A DNA stretch of 64,000 nt. Origin: Prochlorococcus sp. AG-402-I23. Its GTDB lineage: Bacteria > Cyanobacteriota > Cyanobacteriia > PCC-6307 > Cyanobiaceae. The position numbers and the translations under genes were made by a program. The stretch is from contig QCIB01000006.1 in the NCBI GenBank assembly GCA_003216915.1, positions 22,641 to 86,640 of the forward strand, given 5' to 3'. Shown here in pieces: positions 59,340 through 64,000 of this stretch. Each line of letters begins with the position of its first letter. The stretch's first letter is position 1. The notes beneath the pieces were generated by a model that saw only the letters and a list, made by a program, of their open reading frames with translations, was not told where the DNA came from and ran no database searches.

Positions 59340-60296
59340 ATGACAAATTTTAAGCTGAAAATAGCTAGTAGAAGAAGTAAACTAGCAATGGTTCAAACTT
59401 TATGGGTTAAAGATCAACTAGAAAGGAATATTCCCAATTTAGAGGTATCTATAGAAGCTATGGCAACGCAAGGTGATAAAATCCTCGATGTAGCCTTAGC
59501 AAAAATAGGCGACAAAGGCTTATTTACAAAAGAACTTGAAGCACAAATGCTCGTAGGCCATGCAGATATAGCAGTACATTCACTGAAAGATTTACCAACC
59601 AATTTGCCTAATGGCCTTAAATTAGGATGCATTACAAAAAGGGAAGATCCTGCAGATGCTTTAGTAGTAAGCAAAAAAAATGATTGTTATAAATTAGAAA
59701 CCTTACCTGAAGGTTCGATTGTTGGAACAAGCTCGCTAAGAAGACTTGCACAATTAAGAAATAAGTACCCACATCTTTTTTTCAAAGATATCAGGGGAAA
59801 TGTTATTACAAGAATTGAAAAATTAGATGCAGGAGAATTTGATTGTATAATTCTTGCGGCCGCTGGTTTAAAAAGATTAGGCTTTGAATCAAGAATTCAC
59901 CAGATTATCCCAAGTGAAGTTTCCCTTCATGCCGTCGGCCAAGGAGCTCTAGGAATTGAATGTAAATCTGATGATAAAAAAGTTTTAGAAATTATAAATG
60001 TCTTAGAAGATAAACCCACTAGTCAAAGATGTCTTGCAGAAAGGGCTTTTTTAAGAGAGCTTGAAGGTGGATGCCAAGTCCCAATAGGTGTTAATAGTAA
60101 TATTAATAATGGACAACTTTACCTTACAGGTATGGTAGCCTCTCTTGATGGAGAAAGGCTTATTAAAGATCAAGTTATTGGCAATATTAATAAACCTGAA
60201 TTGGTAGGCATAGAACTAGCAAAGAGACTAAAGCTCCGAGGTGCCGACAAAATACTCAGCGAAATATTTGAAGAATTCAGAGAAAACAAAAATTAG
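59340..60296 (+). CDS. hemC: Porphobilinogen deaminase (hydroxymethylbilane synthase)
   Basis: Joins four porphobilinogens into the linear tetrapyrrole for heme and chlorophyll. 318 residues with [59 protein letters not shown] and the cofactor-binding Cys in [11 protein letters not shown]. It lies after rpoD, so it may share read-through transcription. It meets the convergent pyrophosphatase gene with no gap. Confidence 0.97.
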   Translation: MTNFKLKIASRRSKLAMVQTLWVKDQLERNIPNLEVSIEAMATQGDKILDVALAKIGDKGLFTKELEAQMLVGHADIAVHSLKDLPTNLPNGLKLGCITKREDPADALVVSKKNDCYKLETLPEGSIVGTSSLRRLAQLRNKYPHLFFKDIRGNVITRIEKLDAGEFDCIILAAAGLKRLGFESRIHQIIPSEVSLHAVGQGALGIECKSDDKKVLEIINVLEDKPTSQRCLAERAFLRELEGGCQVPIGVNSNINNGQLYLTGMVASLDGERLIKDQVIGNINKPELVGIELAKRLKLRGADKILSEIFEEFRENKN

Positions 60297-60887
60297 TTAA
60301 TTTACTAATTTAGGATCAATTTCTTTTTTGTATCTCTCTTCACAATCTTTAATCACTTTAACAGCTTCTTCTATCCCAAAAAAACCGCGAACAATACATG
60401 TTCCAGGTTTTTTTAGATCTTTGTAGTGCTCCCAATAATACTTTGTTTCTTTTAACCAATGCTCTCCAAGGTCTTCATAACTTGAGATATGATCCATTCT
60501 TTTATCATCTGCGAGAACCGCTATTACCTTATCATCGACTTCTCCACCATCATCAAATTTCATCACCCCAATAATCCTTGCCTCCACAATAGATCCAGGT
60601 ATCAATGGCTCAGTTACACTAACAATTTCGACATCAAGTGGATCTCCATCTTCATCCCATGTCCTTGGTATACATCCATAAGCAAAAGGATAAGCAAGTG
60701 AAGAATAACCTACCCTATCAAGTTTAAGATGGCCCGTTTCTGTAATTAATTCATATTTATTTATAGTATTAGAGTTCAATTCAACAATAGTGTTTATTAT
60801 TGTATTTGAGCTATCAGTGAAAGCATTTAGTATGTGCAATAAATTTGGTGTAACCCTGCTTGGGGGTTGATTAAGATTTGCCATCAA
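60297..60887 (-). CDS. Second family I inorganic pyrophosphatase, canonical active site
   Basis: 196 residues. The metal-binding loop EDGDPLD (Asp80, Asp82, Asp85) and the K-Y-E element INKYEL are intact, with DDGGEVDDKVIAV supplying the later metal ligands. Sequence differs strongly from the cyanobacterial-type copy at 45013-45567 and has a different N-terminus and a longer C-terminal helix (PGTCIVRGFFGIEEAVKVIKDCEERYKKE). It is probably the working enzyme that removes PPi from biosynthesis, perhaps acquired by transfer. Convergent with hemC. Confidence 0.88.
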   Translation of the reverse strand: MMANLNQPPSRVTPNLLHILNAFTDSSNTIINTIVELNSNTINKYELITETGHLKLDRVGYSSLAYPFAYGCIPRTWDEDGDPLDVEIVSVTEPLIPGSIVEARIIGVMKFDDGGEVDDKVIAVLADDKRMDHISSYEDLGEHWLKETKYYWEHYKDLKKPGTCIVRGFFGIEEAVKVIKDCEERYKKEIDPKLVN

Positions 60888-60947
60888 GAAATAATTTTTA
60901 TTTATCTTACATCCTCACACTCAACCAAATTCTTTAAAAGTAATTTT

Positions 60948-62453
60948 TCAGCAAAAATCATTTATTTTAGTCTTTAAATGATTAATAAAATAGTTTGGGG
61001 ATAGTTCTTCTTTAGTGACCGTTCTTATCAATTCCATAGAATTAACTGACCTACCATATTTATGAACATTATTTCTTAACCAAAATATGATTTTTTGATA
61101 TTCACCATTTTGGATTAAATCATCTATCAAACCAATTTCTCTTTCCATTTGAGAAGATATTTGCGCACTTATAAGATGACCTAATAAATATGAAGGGAAA
61201 TATCCAAACGCACCTTCACTCCAATGAACATCTTGAAGACAACCTTCTGAATCATTAGATGGTTTTATTCCTAAAAGTTCATCATATCTTTTATTCCATT
61301 CCTTTGGAATATCTTCAGCAGGTAACCCTCCTTCAATTAAATCTATTTCAAGTTCGGTTCTAACCAAAATGTGTAAACCATAAGTCAATTCATCTGCCTC
61401 AACCCTATTTAATCCTGCTTCCAAATGATTAATAGATTTCCATAGATCAAAATAATTATTTAATGTACAGCCAGCTGAAACAAATTTTTTAAAAAATCTT
61501 TTCGAAAAAGATTTGGATTTAACTATTCTATTTTCCCAAAATAATGATTGACTTTCATGTATGCCCATAGAAGTTGCTTGACCTAAAGGCCAAGCAAACC
61601 ATTGATGACTTTGTGATGGCAGACCTTGCTCATAAATTGAATGTCCCCATTCATGTGCAGTTGCTAAAAAACTTGATAATGGTTCACCTTCAACAATTCT
61701 TGTCGTAATCCTATAATCATTAGGTCCTAGTGTAATCGAAAAAGGATGGGGAGATTTACCAACAACAACTAGATCTTTATCTCTCCCAAACTCATCAAGT
61801 AATTTAGAACATAAATTATGTTGAGATTGTTGACTTAAATCCCAGTGATATTTCTTAGACTTGTTAACTCGCCTAATCAACTCTGGAAGAGTGTCTTTCA
61901 AAGGCTGAAACATTTTATTCAACCACTTTAAAGTTAATTCAGGCTCAAAGGGTTGGGCTAGAGTTTCCCATGGTGAATATTGATCTGATATTTGTTTTGC
62001 CTCTTCAATCCTTAATCTGACTAGTTCTTCAAAGAATGGGAGAAAAACTTTAAAATCTGATTTTTTCTTAGCTTCTTGCCAACTTTCATATCCTTTAGAT
62101 TTTGCCTTTGCTAAAGACTCAACTAATTTAGGATCTAAATTTTTTGCTTTATTAAATTCCTTGATTAAAAGATTAATGTTTCTTTCTTTTCCTTTAATAA
62201 AGAGTTTATTATTGGAATTTTGTTCAGTATCTAAAAGTTCATTTTTAGCAGATTGTATTAAATTAGAAAATTCTTCAGAAGAATTTCTTCTATGCAAGAT
62301 TTTTGCAATATAGGTAAGTTGTTCAGACCTCCAAGAAGCTCCTTTCTTGGGCATCCCAGTATTCTGATCCCAATAAAGTGTATTTTGGATTGAACCTAAA
62401 ATTTGAGTTTCTTTAAGATAAGCCCCCAGCTTATTCCATTGAATTTCAGCCAA
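60948..62453 (-). CDS. M32 family metallocarboxypeptidase (Taq-type)
   Basis: 501 residues, the usual M32 length. The zinc site HEWGH is at residues 267-271 and the third-ligand region GIHESQSLFWEN near 298-309; DELTYGLHILVRTELEIDLIEGGL follows. It removes C-terminal residues from peptides in the cytoplasm, and these enzymes are often heat- and cobalt-activated. It has its own upstream gap of 108 bp, divergent from the YjbQ-like gene. Confidence 0.93.
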   Translation of the reverse strand: MAEIQWNKLGAYLKETQILGSIQNTLYWDQNTGMPKKGASWRSEQLTYIAKILHRRNSSEEFSNLIQSAKNELLDTEQNSNNKLFIKGKERNINLLIKEFNKAKNLDPKLVESLAKAKSKGYESWQEAKKKSDFKVFLPFFEELVRLRIEEAKQISDQYSPWETLAQPFEPELTLKWLNKMFQPLKDTLPELIRRVNKSKKYHWDLSQQSQHNLCSKLLDEFGRDKDLVVVGKSPHPFSITLGPNDYRITTRIVEGEPLSSFLATAHEWGHSIYEQGLPSQSHQWFAWPLGQATSMGIHESQSLFWENRIVKSKSFSKRFFKKFVSAGCTLNNYFDLWKSINHLEAGLNRVEADELTYGLHILVRTELEIDLIEGGLPAEDIPKEWNKRYDELLGIKPSNDSEGCLQDVHWSEGAFGYFPSYLLGHLISAQISSQMEREIGLIDDLIQNGEYQKIIFWLRNNVHKYGRSVNSMELIRTVTKEELSPNYFINHLKTKINDFC

Positions 62454-62561
62454 AAATTTATATATAAATTAAATTCATTTTAAGATAAAAATTTTGATGT
62501 TTAAATAAAACATACATCGTTTATCCATAATAGAATATTAATTAATGGAGTTTTTACTTAT

Positions 62562-63047
62562 ATGGAACAAATATTTTCAAAATTAGAATTTATAACTCAT
62601 GGTGAGGGTTTTATTGACATAACAAATGATTTAAATTTATTTATTGAAAAAAATAATTTTGATTCAGGAATTTTAAATTTAACTTCACTTCATACTAGTT
62701 GTAGTTTAACTATTAATGAGAATGCTGATCCAAATGTACTCAAAGACTTAAGAGAATATATGCAATCCATAGTCCCATATAATTCCTACTTAACTTTATC
62801 AAAAAGTAGAAAAGAAATTTCTTATAAACATTATCAAGAAGGAGCTGACGATATGCCAGCACATATTAAAACATCCCTAACAAACACTTGTTTATCTTTA
62901 AGTTTTCAGGACAGCAATATTATGCTTGGTACATGGCAAGCAGTGTATTTATGGGAACATAGATTTGATCAAAAAGAAAGGATTTTAAATGTACATATAA
63001 TTGGTGAAAAAAGGCAAAATATTTATAATATAATTAAAAAAAACTAA
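62562..63047 (+). CDS. YjbQ/UPF0047 family protein
   Basis: 161 residues. The conserved LTSLHTSCSLTINENADPNVLKDLREYM segment (about residues 41-68) and LGTWQAVYLWEHR near 125-137 identify the family, a trimeric fold in which some members show secondary thiamine-phosphate synthase activity. The physiological role is unclear. A pterin dehydratase follows after 13 bp on the same strand. Confidence 0.9.
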   Translation: MEQIFSKLEFITHGEGFIDITNDLNLFIEKNNFDSGILNLTSLHTSCSLTINENADPNVLKDLREYMQSIVPYNSYLTLSKSRKEISYKHYQEGADDMPAHIKTSLTNTCLSLSFQDSNIMLGTWQAVYLWEHRFDQKERILNVHIIGEKRQNIYNIIKKN

Positions 63048-63060
63048 TATTAATTATTTA

Positions 63061-63351
63061 ATGGAACCTTACCTTTTGCAAGATGAAGAATTGAAGGAAT
63101 TAGTTGTCAAAATACCGGGCTGGGAAATTAAAAATGAACAAATTCAGAGAGAATTTAAATTTTTTAATTTTATTGAAGCCTTCTCATTTATGACTAAAAT
63201 TGCTTTAATCTGCGAAAAATATAACCATCACCCTAACTGGGAAAACGTCTATTCAAGTGTAATAATTAGGTTAAGTACACATGATTTAGGGGGGATAACA
63301 AATCTGGATCAAGCATTAGCTTCAGAAATAAATAAAGTTTTCGATCAATAA
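63061..63351 (+). CDS. Pterin-4a-carbinolamine dehydratase, catalytic type
   Basis: 96 residues. The active-site motif EKYNHHPNWENVYSSVIIRLSTHDLGGITNLD (about residues 55-86) keeps His-His-Pro and the Thr-His-Asp-x-Gly-Gly-x-Thr element. True dehydratases recycle the pterin cofactor of aromatic hydroxylases; bacterial members may serve other pterin chemistry. Unlike the carboxysomal paralogue at 3750-3989, this copy should be an enzyme. It lies between the YjbQ-like and CobW-like genes. Confidence 0.92.
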   Translation: MEPYLLQDEELKELVVKIPGWEIKNEQIQREFKFFNFIEAFSFMTKIALICEKYNHHPNWENVYSSVIIRLSTHDLGGITNLDQALASEINKVFDQ

Positions 63352-63392
63352 CATTAAAAATTTAAATTAATTCATTTAAAAAATTAGTCAAA

Positions 63393-64000
63393 ATGTCTAA
63401 AAAGTTTTTACCTGTTACGATTATTAGTGGATTTTTGGGTTCTGGCAAAACTACGCTTTTAAATCATATTTTAAAAAATCAAGTTGGTCTCAAAACAGCT
63501 GTTTTGGTTAATGAATTTGGAGAGATAGGAATAGATAATGACTTAATAATAGAAGGTTCAGAAGATATGATCGAATTAAATAATGGCTGCATATGTTGCT
63601 CTATTAATGGTGAATTATTAAATACAGTATCAAAAGTTTTAGAAAGATCTGAAAAAATAGACTATTTGATTGTCGAGACTACTGGGCTAGCAGATCCATT
63701 ACCTGTAGCCATGACTTTTGCAGCTGGGGATCTTCGAGAAAAAGTAAGATTAGATTCAATCATAACCGTTATTGATGGAGAAAATTTTGATTTTGAAATT
63801 AATAATACAAGTGTCGCCTATTCTCAGATTTTATACGGAGATATTCTCCTCCTAAATAAATGTGATTTAGTCAACGAAGAACAATTAAATAACGTCGAAA
63901 AATTTATAAATAAAATAAAAAAAGAACCAAGGATATTGAGATCAATCAATAGTGAAGTCGGATTACAAACAATAATGAGTGTAGGGCTATTTGAAACAGA
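63393..64000 (+). CDS. CobW/COG0523 family metal-chaperone GTPase, 3' end outside window
   Basis: Starts ATG 63393, MSKKFLPVTIISGFLGSGKTTLLNHIL; 202 codons are visible. Walker A GFLGSGKTT is at about residues 13-21, the metal-binding CICC motif in NNGCICCSING near 67-70, ETTGLADP near 96 and the guanine motif NKCD near 155. The family delivers zinc, cobalt or other metals to target proteins using GTP. The particular metal cannot be told without the C-terminal half. Confidence 0.92.
   Translation, partial: MSKKFLPVTIISGFLGSGKTTLLNHILKNQVGLKTAVLVNEFGEIGIDNDLIIEGSEDMIELNNGCICCSINGELLNTVSKVLERSEKIDYLIVETTGLADPLPVAMTFAAGDLREKVRLDSIITVIDGENFDFEINNTSVAYSQILYGDILLLNKCDLVNEEQLNNVEKFINKIKKEPRILRSINSEVGLQTIMSVGLFET

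Overview
The window reads as chromosome from a high-light-type marine Prochlorococcus (or a very close relative). It is strongly AT-rich (about one third G+C by eye) and gene-dense with short gaps. It carries form IA RuBisCO in an alpha-carboxysome operon, both protochlorophyllide reductases, PsaM, Psb27, the cyanobacterial acyl-ACP reductase / aldehyde deformylating oxygenase pair, and a ferrochelatase with a light-harvesting-like tail. I found no rRNA, no convincing tRNA, no CRISPR array and no insertion sequence. The only mobility-type gene is one intact tyrosine recombinase.

Layout. 1-3743: end of an ABC exporter, hisG (short form), a glyoxalase II-like hydrolase, RidA and a small unknown. 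3750-12891: carbon-fixation block on the minus strand, read csoS1, cbbL, cbbS, csoS2, csoSCA, csoS4A, csoS4B and a PCD-like RuBisCO assembly factor. The shell gene csoS1D lies beyond a plus-strand rdgB, with a small gene divergent from it. 13049-17976: dark-operative chlN-chlB-chlL converging on the light-dependent por. 18025-22086: psaM, a lipoate-ligase-like gene, a site-2 protease, trpF and folE. 22241-26743: short-chain dehydrogenase, accA, aar, ado and a creatininase-family gene. 26810-29734: an S1-domain protein, a Tab2-like gene and a laccase-domain gene that seems to lack a normal start codon. 29741-37730: SNase-like protein, ilvB, hemH, the recombinase, cobO, pyrH, frr and a geranylgeranyl-reductase-like flavoprotein. 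37755-45802: transaldolase, ftsI with an FtsL-like partner, CPBP protease, tandem phosphatase, lepB, ArsC-like protein and inorganic pyrophosphatase. 45899-55460: proS, psb27, purA, pfkB-type kinase, cutA, cobK, ssb, argB and small unknowns. 55461-64000: priA, the principal sigma factor, hemC, a second pyrophosphatase, an M32 peptidase, a YjbQ-type protein, a canonical pterin dehydratase and the start of a CobW-family GTPase.

How the parts fit. The carboxysome block supplies enzyme (CbbL/S), scaffold (CsoS2), carbonic anhydrase (CsoSCA), shell (CsoS1, CsoS1D, CsoS4A/B) and RuBisCO folding help. chl/por/hemC/hemH/psaM/psb27 serve pigment and photosystem supply. accA-aar-ado links acyl chains to alkanes.

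Most notable signals: (1) CsoS2-like VTG motifs in the N-terminus of CsoS1D and of its divergent neighbour; (2) a perfect inverted repeat in each of the three gaps between csoS1, cbbL, cbbS and csoS2; (3) a 14-bp sequence found three times, always intergenic, next to csoS1, rdgB and priA, with a GC-rich refoldable element beside one copy; (4) a terminator-like hairpin upstream of rpoD that suggests an unannotated RNA; (5) an Asp-to-Ala change in the active-site loop of one of two pyrophosphatases; (6) a possible ATT start for the laccase-domain gene.
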